Source: Gammaproteobacteria bacterium
GTDB lineage: Bacteria; Pseudomonadota; Gammaproteobacteria; UBA4575
DNA length: 64,000 bases
Direction: 5' to 3'
Assembly (NCBI GenBank): GCA_022824965.1
Contig: JAJDYY010000008.1
Coordinates: forward strand, 162,501 to 226,500
Shown: piece by piece, positions 44,818 through 56,295 of the stretch
Numbering within the stretch: position 1 is the stretch's first letter
How the letters are laid out: each line of letters starts with the position of its first letter
Translations under genes and position numbers: made by a program
The notes under the pieces: generated by a model
What the model saw: the letters and a program-made list of their open reading frames with translations, nothing else
Databases searched by the model: none
Told to the model about the DNA's origin: nothing

Positions 44818-45383
44818 TCCTTTACGCGCGAGACGTACTCTGCGGTGCGCGTGTCGATGCGAAGCACTTCCCCTTCCTCGATGAACAGGGGCACCTTGAC
44901 CACCGCCCCGGTTTCCAAAGTGGCCGGTTTGACCCCGCCCGTGGCCGTGTCTCCGCGCACGCCCGGGTCGGTCTCGGTGATCTGCAGCTCGACAAAATTG
45001 GGGGGTGTCACGGCCAGGGGTTCCCCGTCCAGCAGGGTCACGCAGCAGGTCTCCTGGCCCTTGAGCCAGAGGGCCGCCTCCCCTACCACGGCCCGGGGCG
45101 CTGCATACTGCTCGTAGGACACGGGATCCATGAAATGCCAGTGTCCGCCATCGTTGTACAGGTACTGCATGTCCGTATCCACCACATCGGCACCCTCGAC
45201 AGACTCGCCGGACTTGAAGGTACGGTCGATGACCCGCCCGGTTTTCAGGTTGCGCAGCTTGACGCGGTTGAACGCCTGCCCCTTGCCGGGCTTGACGAAC
45301 TCGTTCTCGATGATGGCATAGGGATCCCCGTCGAGGCTCAGCTTCAGGCCGGCACGGAATTCATTGGTATGATAGGAAGCCAT
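44814..45383 (-). CDS. efp: Translation elongation factor P
   Basis: This 189-residue factor rescues ribosomes stalled at polyproline. The modified lysine is K34 in VKPGKGQAF, with the PGKGQ loop of the beta-lysylated class rather than the rhamnosylated class of Pseudomonas. Three beta-barrel domains are complete and the last ends in [13 protein letters not shown]. The ATG at 45383 gives the normal [12 protein letters not shown] start; a TTG six codons upstream is ignored. It is divergent from epmB across only 21 bp. Confidence 0.97.
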   Translation of the reverse strand: MASYHTNEFRAGLKLSLDGDPYAIIENEFVKPGKGQAFNRVKLRNLKTGRVIDRTFKSGESVEGADVVDTDMQYLYNDGGHWHFMDPVSYEQYAAPRAVVGEAALWLKGQETCCVTLLDGEPLAVTPPNFVELQITETDPGVRGDTATGGVKPATLETGAVVKVPLFIEEGEVLRIDTRTAEYVSRVKE

Positions 45384-45404
45384 AGGTTCTTCGCCTTTCA
45401 ACTC

Positions 45405-46457
45405 ATGCAGTCAAAGCGCCCAAGTCTAGCACGTGTCCCTGCTGCTTCAGAAACCACCTGGCAGCAGCAGTACAGGGACTCCATCACGAACATCGACGCG
45501 CTTTGCAAGGCACTGGAGCTGCAGGCCGACCAGCTTTCGGTGAGCCGCGCGGTGAGCCGGCAGTTCCCGTTGCGCGTCCCCTGGAGCTATGTCGGGCGCA
45601 TGCAGAAATCGGACCCGCGCGACCCGCTGCTGTTGCAGGTGCTGCCGCATGCCCTGGAGGAACAGGCGGCTGTCGGTTTCGGCACCGACCCGGTCGGCGA
45701 CCTGGCCAGTGCGAAAAGCCCGGGATTGCTGCAAAAATACCATGGCCGTGCGCTTTTGCTGGCGACCAGCCGCTGTGCGATCCACTGCCGCTTCTGCTTT
45801 CGGCGCCACTTCCCCTATGCCCTGCAAAACCCGCGAAGCGATGCCTGGCGCCTGGCCCTCAACGAGATTGCCGGGGATTCCAGCATCGAGGAGATCATCC
45901 TCAGCGGCGGCGACCCGCTGGTGCTTGACGACCGGGAAATCATGCAACTGGTAGAAAAGCTGCAGGCGATCCCGCACATCAGGCGATTGCGTGTACACAC
46001 GCGCCTGCCCGTGGTGATTCCTGAGCGGATCAGCGCCGGACTGCTGGACTGGATCGAGCGCAGCGAGCTGGACATCGTTGTGGTGGTGCATGTCAACCAC
46101 CCGCGAGAACTCGATCGCGGACTCCGGGAGAAACTGCGGGCCTTGTCGGGCGCACGGTGTCATGTGCTGAACCAGAGCGTGCTGTTGCGCGATGTCAACG
46201 ACGATGCGCACACCCTGGTTGAATTAAGCGAGCGCCTGTTCGATGCGGGCGTGCTGCCCTACTACCTGCACCTGCTGGACAAGGTGCAAGGTGCCATGCA
46301 TTTCGATGTCGATGAGCCCACCGCCTGCGCGATCATGAAGGAGGTGGCGGCCCGCCTGCCCGGCTACCTGGTGCCGCGGCTGGTCAGGGAACAGGCCGGC
46401 GAACCGGGGAAAACGCCGGTTGCGTTCCAGGCAGACGCCTTGTCTTATCCGGCCTGA
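45405..46457 (+). CDS. epmB: EF-P (R)-beta-lysine 2,3-aminomutase
   Basis: The 350-residue radical SAM enzyme converts lysine to (R)-beta-lysine for EF-P modification. The cluster cysteines are C124, C128 and C131 in [31 protein letters not shown] and [14 protein letters not shown] are typical of the KamA/EpmB family. The ATG at 45405 is the only start before the conserved N-terminal helices; a longer open frame upstream is a shadow of efp. It overlaps convergent htpX by 13 bp. Confidence 0.95.
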   Translation: MQSKRPSLARVPAASETTWQQQYRDSITNIDALCKALELQADQLSVSRAVSRQFPLRVPWSYVGRMQKSDPRDPLLLQVLPHALEEQAAVGFGTDPVGDLASAKSPGLLQKYHGRALLLATSRCAIHCRFCFRRHFPYALQNPRSDAWRLALNEIAGDSSIEEIILSGGDPLVLDDREIMQLVEKLQAIPHIRRLRVHTRLPVVIPERISAGLLDWIERSELDIVVVVHVNHPRELDRGLREKLRALSGARCHVLNQSVLLRDVNDDAHTLVELSERLFDAGVLPYYLHLLDKVQGAMHFDVDEPTACAIMKEVAARLPGYLVPRLVREQAGEPGKTPVAFQADALSYPA

Positions 46458-47332
46458 TGCAGGGCGGCGATCCGCTCGTCAAGCGGCGGATGGGACATCA
46501 GCAGCTTTTGCAAACCGCTCTTGACCCCGCCGGAGATGCCGAAGGCGGCCAGCTGACCCGGCAGTTCATCGGGCTCGTACTGGGCCTGCAGGCGCTGCAG
46601 GGCCGAAATCATCTTTTCACGCCCGGCGAGGCGTGCGCCCCCGGCATCGGCGCGAAATTCCCGTCGCCTTGAAAACCAGCTTGCGATGATGGCGGCCAGG
46701 ATCCCGAGGATGATCTCGGCAATGATGCTGGCAATGAAATAACCGGGGCCGATGCCTCGCTGCACCTTGAATATGGCCTTGTCCACGATCAGGCCCACGA
46801 TGCGCGAGATGAAGATCACGAAGGTATTCAGCACCCCCTGCAACAGTCCCATGGTGATCATGTCGCCGTTGGCCACGTGGCTGACCTCGTGACCGAGCAC
46901 GGCTTCGACCTCGTCGCGGCTCATGGCCCCCAGCAGTCCCGTGCTCACGGCCACCAGCGCCTGGTTGCGGTTCATGCCGGTCGCGAAGGCATTCAGCTGG
47001 GGGGTGTCGAAAATCCCCACTTCGGGCATGCCGATACCCGCCTGCCCGGCCTGTCTGCGCACCGTCTCAACGAGCCACTTCTCCGAGGCATTAGCAGGCT
47101 CCTCGATGATCCGTACCCCCATGCTGCGCTTGGCCATCCACTTGGAGATGGCCAGGGAAATGAAGGCGCCTCCAAACCCGAAGGCCAGCGACATCAGCAG
47201 CAGGCCATTCAATTGCCCGGCCATGCCCTGCTGGGCAAGCCAGTGATCCAGCCCCAGCACGCGGGCGCTGATGCTCAGGACCAGAACTATCGAGAAATTG
47301 GTGAGCAGAAACAGTAAAAGGCGCATACCCAT
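46445..47332 (-). CDS. htpX: Membrane zinc protease HtpX
   Basis: The 295-residue inner-membrane M48 metalloprotease degrades misfolded membrane proteins under envelope stress. HEVSH in VLGHEVSHVANGD holds the zinc ligands; the third ligand lies in the FRADAGGARLAG block. Two N-terminal helices and two more around residues 160-230 are evident. The start at 47332 (MGMRLLLFLLTNF) mirrors E. coli HtpX; ATGs at 47353 and 47326 are possible. Confidence 0.95.
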   Translation of the reverse strand: MGMRLLLFLLTNFSIVLVLSISARVLGLDHWLAQQGMAGQLNGLLLMSLAFGFGGAFISLAISKWMAKRSMGVRIIEEPANASEKWLVETVRRQAGQAGIGMPEVGIFDTPQLNAFATGMNRNQALVAVSTGLLGAMSRDEVEAVLGHEVSHVANGDMITMGLLQGVLNTFVIFISRIVGLIVDKAIFKVQRGIGPGYFIASIIAEIILGILAAIIASWFSRRREFRADAGGARLAGREKMISALQRLQAQYEPDELPGQLAAFGISGGVKSGLQKLLMSHPPLDERIAALHQAG

Positions 47333-47398
47333 CTTCAGAATATCCCCATGCATTCAACCGCCGAAAGATCCCGGACGGATTTCCCGGCCGGCCAGCCT

Positions 47399-49657
47399 TC
47401 AGTCCCTGAAATGTACCTCAATTGCATCGATGCTGCGATAACCCCGGGAAAGCAGCGTGCCGCGCTTGGCACGCGTACCGGCATAGCCGGCAAGTTCGCG
47501 TGCATTCATTTTCTTGATGCGCTGCCCCGAGGACAGCGTGATGGCCTCGCCCTCGCGTACGGTGGCCAGTGCACACATCGACTCCACGTCATCGCCACTC
47601 CTGTTATGGCGCACATCGATGATCTTGTTGCCCTTTCCCTTGGACAGTATCGGCAGCTCCGCCGCCGGGATGACCAGCATGCGCCCCTGGGAGCCGACCG
47701 CGACCACGAGGTCCTGCGCCACATCCCGCACCTTCACGGGAGGCAGGGCCACGGCCCCTTTCGGCACGGACAGCACCGCCTTGCCCGAGCGGCTGCGGGT
47801 GGTCATGTCCGCGAGTTTGCAGACGAAGCCATATCCGGCACTGCTTGCCACCAGGAACCGGTCCTCTTCCTCACCCATCATCAGGCCCACGAAGCGGGCG
47901 CCGTCCGAGGTCTTGAAGTGTCCGCTCAGCGGCTCGCCCTGGCTGCGTGCAGAGGGCAGTCCGTGGGCCTGCAGGGCATAGCAGCGCCCCTGTGCGTCCA
48001 GAAACAGCACCAGCTGGTTGGACTTGCCCTCGACATGTGCCTGGTACGCATCGCCGGTGCGGTAGCTCAGGGCATGCACGTCGACATCCACCCCCTTGGC
48101 CGCTCGCGCCCATCCCATCTGCGAGAGCACGACCGTAACCCGCTCGGCCGGCACAAGTTCCGATTCGTCCAGCGCACTGGAGGCCTCGCGCTCGACCAGC
48201 CGGCTGCGCCGGTCGTCCCCGAACTCCTCGGCATCCTCGCGCAGTTCCTTCTTGACCAGCGTTTTCAGGCGCCGGGTGGATTTCAGCGTGGATTGGAGTT
48301 CCTTGCGTTCCTCGGCGAGCGTCTGCTGCTCGGTCTTGATTTTTGCCTCTTCGAGTTTCGCCAGGTAGCGCAGTCGCACGTTCAGGATGGCCTCGGCCTG
48401 CTCCTCGCTGAGACGGAATCGCTTGATCAGCCGGGACCTGGGGTCCTCCTCTTCGCGGATGATCCGGATCACCTCGTCCAGGTTCAGGAACACGATCAGC
48501 AGGCCGTCCAGGATGTGCAGGCGGCGGTCGACCTTGTCGAGACGCCACTGCAGGCGGCGCTTGACGGTCTGCACCCGGAACGCGAGCCACTCTTTCAGCA
48601 GGTCACGCAGGTTCTTGACCTTCGGGCGGCCGTCGCTGCCGATGACGTTCAGGTTCACCCGGTAGTTTCGCTCCAGGTCGGTGGTGGCAAACAGGTGCGA
48701 CATGAGCGCTTCGGTATCCGTGCGGTTGCTGCGCGGGGTGATCACGATTCTCACGGGATTCTCGTAATCGGATTCATCGCGCAGGTTCTGAACCAGCGGC
48801 AGCTTCTTGGCCTGGATCTGCTGTGCGATCTGCTCAAGCACCTTGGACCCGGAAACCTGGTAGGGCAGCGAGGTAATCACGAGGTTGCGGTCCTCGGCCT
48901 CGTAGCAGGCGCGCATGCGGATCGAGCCCGTGCCGGTCTCGTACAGGTTGCGGACCTCTTCCGGTGCGGAAATGATTTCCGCACCGGTCGGGTAGTCCGG
49001 ACCGAGAATGTGCTGGCACAGGTCGGCCACCGTGGCCTTGGGATGCTCCAGCAGGTGCACGCAGGCATCTACCACCTCGTTGAGGTTGTGCGGCGGGATG
49101 TCGGTCGACATGCCCACGGCAATTCCGGCACCCCCGTTGAGCAGCACGTTCGGCAGGCGCGCAGGAAGTACTGCGGGCTCGGACAGCGTGGCATCAAAAT
49201 TCGCCTGCCACTGGGCCGTGCCCTGCTCCAGTTCAGCCAGCAGGGCCTTGGCATAGCGGGTCAGGCGTGACTCCGTGTAGCGCATGGCCGCAAAGGATTT
49301 CGGGTCGTCGGTAGAACCCCAGTTGCCTTGCCCGTCGACGAGGGGGTAGCGGTACGAGAATTCCTGCGCCATCAGCACCATCGCTTCATAACATGCGCTG
49401 TCCCCGTGCGGATGGTACTTGCCGATGACATCCCCGACCGTGCGTGCGGACTTCTTGGGCTTGGAGCCGGAAGACAGGCCGAGCTCGGACATGGCGTACA
49501 CGATGCGCCGCTGCACCGGCTTCAGACCGTCTCCGATATGCGGCAGGGCCCGGTCCAGGATGGCGTACATCGAGTACTCCAGGTAGGCCCGCTCTGCAAA
49601 CTCCTGGATGAGCATCTTCGAGTTGCCCCCAAAATCCATTTCCAGGTTCGTGCCCAT
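47399..49657 (-). CDS. parC: DNA topoisomerase IV subunit A
   Basis: The 752-residue subunit breaks and rejoins DNA for chromosome decatenation. The catalytic tyrosine is Y127 in [10 protein letters not shown]. The quinolone-determining region [13 protein letters not shown] keeps S87 and E91, equal to the sensitive residues S80 and E84 of E. coli. The C-terminal beta-pinwheel follows a coiled coil rich in Lys and Glu. It starts 6 bp after parE stops, so the two are one operon. Confidence 0.97.
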   Translation of the reverse strand: MGTNLEMDFGGNSKMLIQEFAERAYLEYSMYAILDRALPHIGDGLKPVQRRIVYAMSELGLSSGSKPKKSARTVGDVIGKYHPHGDSACYEAMVLMAQEFSYRYPLVDGQGNWGSTDDPKSFAAMRYTESRLTRYAKALLAELEQGTAQWQANFDATLSEPAVLPARLPNVLLNGGAGIAVGMSTDIPPHNLNEVVDACVHLLEHPKATVADLCQHILGPDYPTGAEIISAPEEVRNLYETGTGSIRMRACYEAEDRNLVITSLPYQVSGSKVLEQIAQQIQAKKLPLVQNLRDESDYENPVRIVITPRSNRTDTEALMSHLFATTDLERNYRVNLNVIGSDGRPKVKNLRDLLKEWLAFRVQTVKRRLQWRLDKVDRRLHILDGLLIVFLNLDEVIRIIREEEDPRSRLIKRFRLSEEQAEAILNVRLRYLAKLEEAKIKTEQQTLAEERKELQSTLKSTRRLKTLVKKELREDAEEFGDDRRSRLVEREASSALDESELVPAERVTVVLSQMGWARAAKGVDVDVHALSYRTGDAYQAHVEGKSNQLVLFLDAQGRCYALQAHGLPSARSQGEPLSGHFKTSDGARFVGLMMGEEEDRFLVASSAGYGFVCKLADMTTRSRSGKAVLSVPKGAVALPPVKVRDVAQDLVVAVGSQGRMLVIPAAELPILSKGKGNKIIDVRHNRSGDDVESMCALATVREGEAITLSSGQRIKKMNARELAGYAGTRAKRGTLLSRGYRSIDAIEVHFRD

Positions 49658-49663
49658 GGACGC

Positions 49664-51667
<2,004 letters not shown>

Positions 51668-51755
51668 TCATTGAGGCAGACAGGGACAGGGTAGCCGGCT
51701 AGGGCTCGCACATCATTGGGGGTTCGACCAGGGTGCAGTTTCACCTGGGGTCCGC

Positions 51756-52490
51756 TCAAGGGGCGGCATTCCTTCCGGACAGGGAGTCCAGGGTCGCGGC
51801 CAGTTCCGCGGGCGGTTGATAGCCCCGGATCATCCGGCCTTCTTCGGTCAGGATGGCCGGCGTGCCGGTTACTCCCACGTCCCGTCCAAGCTGCCATTGC
51901 TCATCGACCGGGTGTTCGCAGTCCGCCTGCGGGACCTCTTCACCGGCCTTGGCGCGGGTCAATGACGTCAGCGGATCTTCTGCGCACCAGACGTTGACGG
52001 CCTTGTCGTAGGAGGGTGTATCGATGCCGCTTCGCGGAAACATCAGGTAGCGGATCGCGATCCCCTGGTCGTGCAGTTCCCCCATCTCTGCATGCATCTT
52101 GCGGCAGTAACCGCAATCGATGTCGGTGAATACCGTCAGGGTGTAGCGCGGATTCGACGGTGAATAGACCAGCATCTGCGACTCATCAAGGCCCTCGATC
52201 AGGTGCTTTCGCACTTCGGCGCGTGCCGTCTCGGCCAGGTTCACGCCCGTCTCCAGGTCGACCAGTTCACCCTGGATCCCATAGCGCGCATCGGCGGACA
52301 GGTACAGCAGCTCGGTTCCGTACATGATTTCGTAGAACCCGGGCACGGCTGCAGGACGGATGGAAGAGGGTTCGCCCGGCACCAGCTGGTGCAGGCGTTG
52401 CTTGATGTTCGCGATGTCCTCGGCCTGGCCGGCCAGGACCGGGCCCGCCAACATCGCCAGGGCCCACATGAGAATGATCCGGTTGCGCAC
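51756..52490 (-). CDS. dsbC: DsbC-type periplasmic disulfide isomerase
   Basis: The 244-residue protein has a signal peptide (cleavage after VLA-20), a small N-terminal dimerisation domain (about 25-85) and a thioredoxin-fold domain with active site DIDCGYCRKMH (C126 and C129) and cis-Pro in VTGTPAILTEEG. A second cysteine pair (VWC and ADC) lies in the helical insert, as in E. coli DsbC. DsbC reshuffles wrong disulfides, kept reduced by DsbD. The neighbour upstream is xerD, a common gammaproteobacterial pairing. The 163 bp between it and parE hold no gene. Confidence 0.95.
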   Translation of the reverse strand: MRNRIILMWALAMLAGPVLAGQAEDIANIKQRLHQLVPGEPSSIRPAAVPGFYEIMYGTELLYLSADARYGIQGELVDLETGVNLAETARAEVRKHLIEGLDESQMLVYSPSNPRYTLTVFTDIDCGYCRKMHAEMGELHDQGIAIRYLMFPRSGIDTPSYDKAVNVWCAEDPLTSLTRAKAGEEVPQADCEHPVDEQWQLGRDVGVTGTPAILTEEGRMIRGYQPPAELAATLDSLSGRNAAP

Positions 52491-52582
52491 AATGACTTCC
52501 TGTTACTGTCCTCTAGGGTCGGGATAGTACACCACGTAAGACTGCCGCGGTAAAAATTAATTCCCCTGGAACCGGCATTCGC

Positions 52583-53488
52583 TCAGCCACGCGGATGATG
52601 CTTGCGGTGCAGTTCCTGAAGCCTCGCCTGGGCCACGTGCGTGTAGATCTGGGTCGTCGACAGGTCACTGTGACCCAGCAGCATCTGGACCACCCGCAGG
52701 TCCGCACCGTGGTTCAGCAGGTGCGTGGCAAAGGCATGGCGCAGGGTGTGGGGCGAAAGATGCTTGCTGATGCCGGCCTTTTTCGCATGCCTTCGGACCA
52801 GGTGCCAGAAGGCCTGGCGTGTCATCGCGCTACCGCGGTTGGTCACGAACAGGGCATCGCACTGGCGCCCGGGCTTCAGCAGCTCGGCACGCGCGCCACT
52901 GACAAATTCGGAGATCCACTCGCCGGCCTGCTCCCCGAACGGGATCAGGCGCTCCTTGCTGCCCTTGCCCAGCACCCGGATCACCCCCTGGTTGAGGTTG
53001 ACCTGGTACAGGGTCAGGGCCACCAGTTCACTGACGCGAAGCCCGCAGGCGTACAGCAGTTCGAGCATGGCCCGGTCGCGGACTCCGTGGGCGGTTCGGG
53101 TATCCGGGGCATCCAGCAGCTGCTCCACCTCCTCTTTGGTCAACGTGCCCGGCAGGGCCCGGCCCAGCTTGGGAAAATCGATGTCCGCGGACGGGTCCTT
53201 CTGGAGGGTCCCCTGTCGCACGAGATAGCGGTAAAACCGCCGGATACTGGACAGCAGCCGGGCCGAAGAGCGCGGCCGGCTGCCCTGCTGCACACGGTAG
53301 GAGAGGTAGTCGAGCACATGTTCGCGGTGCACTTCGGTAATGCCGGTCGAGGTGCGCGACAGCCAGCGGGACAGGCCCAGCAGGTCGTTGCGATAGGCCC
53401 GCAGCGTATTGTCACTCAGCCCATGCTCGACCCACAGGCTGTCCAGAAAGGCCTCGATGACCGAAAGGTCCGCTGCCGAATCACTCAT
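52583..53488 (-). CDS. xerD: Tyrosine recombinase XerD
   Basis: The 301-residue recombinase resolves chromosome dimers at dif with XerC and FtsK. All catalytic residues are in place: R151, K175, H247, R250, H273 and Tyr-282 in TTQIYTHV, each shifted by three from E. coli XerD. The N-terminal SAM-like core-binding domain covers about 8-90. dsbC follows on the same strand. A perfect palindrome lies 33 bp upstream of its start. Confidence 0.96.
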   Translation of the reverse strand: MSDSAADLSVIEAFLDSLWVEHGLSDNTLRAYRNDLLGLSRWLSRTSTGITEVHREHVLDYLSYRVQQGSRPRSSARLLSSIRRFYRYLVRQGTLQKDPSADIDFPKLGRALPGTLTKEEVEQLLDAPDTRTAHGVRDRAMLELLYACGLRVSELVALTLYQVNLNQGVIRVLGKGSKERLIPFGEQAGEWISEFVSGARAELLKPGRQCDALFVTNRGSAMTRQAFWHLVRRHAKKAGISKHLSPHTLRHAFATHLLNHGADLRVVQMLLGHSDLSTTQIYTHVAQARLQELHRKHHPRG

Positions 53489-53520
53489 GTCCTAGGTCTG
53501 GCCTGAGTCATACCCCGTTT

Positions 53521-53535
53521 GGCGGTTCAACCGCC
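53521..53535. promoter_or_regulatory. 15-bp palindrome in the xerD/RDD divergent region
   Basis: GGCGGTT (53521-53527) and AACCGCC (53529-53535) are perfect inverted repeats around one C. The site lies between divergent starts and could be an operator. No regulator can be named. Confidence 0.35.
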
Positions 53536-53618
53536 GAGCCCGCGCCATTTCGGAAGGTGCAGCCAGTGTATGAACTGGACATGGCAAAATCAACTTGCGC
53601 CTGCTCTATAATCCGCCC

Positions 53619-54047
53619 ATGGACGAGACCTTTTTGCAGGACCGCACACCCGTTTCGCTGCTGCGTCTGCTGGCCGCCGTCCTGTACGACTTCCTGTTGC
53701 TGTTCACGCTTCTTTTTTTCGCTTCGTTCCTGGTGGTGGTGCCGCTTGAGATCCATCCCGGGCATGAGCTGTACGGCCTCTACCAGGCGTACCTGCTCGG
53801 GCTTGCATTCATCTTTTATGCCTGGTGCTGGACCCACGGCGGGCAGACGCTCGGGATGCGCACCTGGAGATTCAAGGTGGTCAACACGGACGGTTCGGCG
53901 CTGGGCTGGAGGACGGCCCTGGTGCGCTTTGCAATGGCCGTGATTTCCTGGATTCCCTTAGGGCTCGGATACTTCTGGATCCTGTTCGATGCGCAATCGC
54001 GCAGCTGGCACGACATCGTCTCGGGCACCCGGCTGGTGCGCCTCTAG
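53619..54047 (+). CDS. RDD family membrane protein
   Basis: The 142-residue protein matches the RDD family: LLRLLAAVLYDFLLLFTLLFF (first helix with R, then D), HGGQTLGMRTWRFKVV, and a terminal LFDAQSRSWHDIVSGTRLV. RDD proteins have three hydrophobic helices; their function is mostly unknown, with transport roles suggested. TATAAT at 53613-53618 region nearly touches the ATG, so the transcript may be leaderless. The stop overlaps convergent lptG by 4 bp. Confidence 0.88.
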   Translation: MDETFLQDRTPVSLLRLLAAVLYDFLLLFTLLFFASFLVVVPLEIHPGHELYGLYQAYLLGLAFIFYAWCWTHGGQTLGMRTWRFKVVNTDGSALGWRTALVRFAMAVISWIPLGLGYFWILFDAQSRSWHDIVSGTRLVRL

Positions 54048-55123
54048 ACCCAGGCCATTTTGCGGTAGGCAACGTACGCGATGACGATCACCAGCACCAC
54101 CGGGATAAACGCACCCAGGAAAGCCGGCACCCCGTAGACCACGCTGGCATTTCCCAGCATCCGGCTCAGCAGGTTGTAGGCCACGGCGATGCCGATGCCG
54201 AGTGCCATGCGCTGGCCCTGTCCTCCGGTGCGCACCGGGCGGAATACGAACGGCACTGCCAGCAGCAGCATCGCAAGTCCCGACAATGGCACGGCAAACC
54301 GGTTGTAGAAGGCCAGCTGGTAACGCTGTGAATTCAGGCCGTTCTGTTCCAGGTAGTCGATGTAGGTGCCAAGCTTGGCAGCCGCCATGTGCTCGGGCTT
54401 GACCGTCACCACGTTGAACAGCTCCGGGGTGATCAGGCGCGGCCAGGACTCCTCGTCCGCGGCGGAACTCTGCACCCCGTGTTCCGTGATCAGGCTGTGG
54501 CGGACCTGCGACAGCCTCCAGGCATCTCCTTCGTACACCGCGGTCTTGGCAAAGCTCACGCGCTTGAGCCGCTGCTCGCCATCCATCTCGTACACCCAGA
54601 CGTCCGTCATGCGGTAATCGGTGAAGATCTGCTTGACGTTGATGAAGCGCTGCCCGTCCCGGGTCCAGAGCCCGTGGCGCGAGCGGATGGAAATCTTGTG
54701 CATGTCGCTGGTCTTGTTGAGGCTGCGCAGATAGCCTTCCGTGGTCGGCGCTACGGTTTCCCCGACCACCATACTGAAAGCCACCAGGACCGTGCCGACG
54801 GCCAGCACCGAGCCCAGGATGCGCAATCGCCCGATCCCCACCGAGCGCAGCGCTTCCAGTTCGTTGCGAGCCGCCAGGTGTCCGAGGCCCAGCAATGTGC
54901 CCAGCAGCAAGGACGCGGGCATCAGGTCATACAGGCGCTGCGGCATGCCCAGCAACAGCATCAGCAGGACATGGCGCAGCCCGAAACCCCGCTTGCCGAT
55001 GGATTCCAGGTCGTTGATCAGGTCAATGGTCGAATCGACGGAAAAAAGCACGCCGAAGGCCAGCAGGGTGCTGACGAAAACGATCCGCGCCAGGTACCCG
55101 TCATACTGCCGGACCAGCTTCAT
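54044..55123 (-). CDS. lptG: LPS export permease LptG
   Basis: The 359-residue inner-membrane permease of the LptB2FG exporter extracts LPS for transport to the outer membrane. It has three N-terminal helices, a periplasmic beta-jellyroll (about 130-260) and three C-terminal helices (VPLSGLAMLLLAVPFVFRP, then RMALGIGIAVAYNLLSRM). The ATG at 55123 overlaps the lptF stop as ATGA, so the subunits are coupled. Confidence 0.95.
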   Translation of the reverse strand: MKLVRQYDGYLARIVFVSTLLAFGVLFSVDSTIDLINDLESIGKRGFGLRHVLLMLLLGMPQRLYDLMPASLLLGTLLGLGHLAARNELEALRSVGIGRLRILGSVLAVGTVLVAFSMVVGETVAPTTEGYLRSLNKTSDMHKISIRSRHGLWTRDGQRFINVKQIFTDYRMTDVWVYEMDGEQRLKRVSFAKTAVYEGDAWRLSQVRHSLITEHGVQSSAADEESWPRLITPELFNVVTVKPEHMAAAKLGTYIDYLEQNGLNSQRYQLAFYNRFAVPLSGLAMLLLAVPFVFRPVRTGGQGQRMALGIGIAVAYNLLSRMLGNASVVYGVPAFLGAFIPVVLVIVIAYVAYRKMAWV

Positions 55124-56196
55124 GTCCTGTGCCCCCACGCACCCTGCTTCATGAACAGGGACACGATCAGCAGCGCGATGACGCCATGCACGGCGAACAG
55201 GCCTGGCACAGCGGGCAGCTGGCCGTCAGCGACCCAGGTTTCGGCGAGGATCATCAGGTTGGAATAGATCAGGTAGATGATGATGGCCAGGCCGAGCTTG
55301 GCAAACCTTCCCTGGCGCGGGCGCACCACGCTGAGGGGAAAGGCCAGCAGCACCAGCAGCAGCGCTGCCACCGGGATCGACAGCCGCCACTGCAGTTCGG
55401 CCAGCTCGGGGGTTGCGTGCGAGCCGAGCAGTTGCGCCACCGTCATGAACTCGGGATCGTCGAGATCGAGCACGGGATTCAGTTCGGGGATGCGCACGCT
55501 GTGGCGCTCGAAAGACAGTACCGTGAAGTTGCCCTCGCCCGGGATGCCCTCATAACGCTGGCCCTGGCTCAGGATCAGCGATTTGCCCTCCAGTTCCGGG
55601 GCCTCGGCCTGCTGCACGCTTCGTGCGGTTTCGATCGAGATCCTGTCCCCGCGCCTGTCGTAGATGAAGATGTTTCTGGCGGTGCCGGTTTCGCGCTCGG
55701 CCGCTTCGATGAAAACGACCCAGTCGCCTTGCCGGGCCTCGATGAACTGGCCGGGGACCAGTCCCAGCACGCTGGTGCGCTCCTTGGCCTCAAGCTTGAT
55801 GGCCTCGACCTGCTGTGCGATCTGCGGGGCCAGGAACACCGAGGCATAGCCGAGCAGCACAATCACCGGCAGGATGAACAGCACGGCATAGCGGAACAGT
55901 CTCAGCAGGCCGATGCCATTGGCCTGGATCGCATAGATCTCGCTGTCACGGTACAGGCGGCCCAGCACCAGCATGACGGAAATGAACAGGGCGAACGGTG
56001 CCAGCAGGATCGCCGCCTCCAGGATCCCCAGGCCGAGCAGCGACAGGACCGCATCGGCGGACATCTTGCCCTCCATGACCCGCGTCAGGAGGGACACGAA
56101 GGACTTGCTCACCACCACGGCCAGCAAAACGGCACTCACCGCGACGAACGTCAGCGCCAGTTCACGGGAAAAATAACGGTTCAAAATAGAAAACAT
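55120..56196 (-). CDS. lptF: LPS export permease LptF
   Basis: The 358-residue partner of LptG starts MFSILNRYFSRELALTFVAV, as in other LptF proteins. It has the same plan of three helices, a periplasmic beta-jellyroll and three helices (LSIPVAALLLVLLAFPLSVVRPRQGR). Divergent transcription from pepA across 99 bp is conserved in gammaproteobacteria. An upstream frame extension has no ATG and is ignored. Confidence 0.95.
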   Translation of the reverse strand: MFSILNRYFSRELALTFVAVSAVLLAVVVSKSFVSLLTRVMEGKMSADAVLSLLGLGILEAAILLAPFALFISVMLVLGRLYRDSEIYAIQANGIGLLRLFRYAVLFILPVIVLLGYASVFLAPQIAQQVEAIKLEAKERTSVLGLVPGQFIEARQGDWVVFIEAAERETGTARNIFIYDRRGDRISIETARSVQQAEAPELEGKSLILSQGQRYEGIPGEGNFTVLSFERHSVRIPELNPVLDLDDPEFMTVAQLLGSHATPELAELQWRLSIPVAALLLVLLAFPLSVVRPRQGRFAKLGLAIIIYLIYSNLMILAETWVADGQLPAVPGLFAVHGVIALLIVSLFMKQGAWGHRT

Positions 56197-56295
56197 CTGC
56201 TGGTTTCCGGCTTCGGGTCTACCCACATGCGGGCCAAAACCAGTATGATTTTAGCAGTTACGAGGAAAAACCATCGCCAAGTATAGAGGACATCC

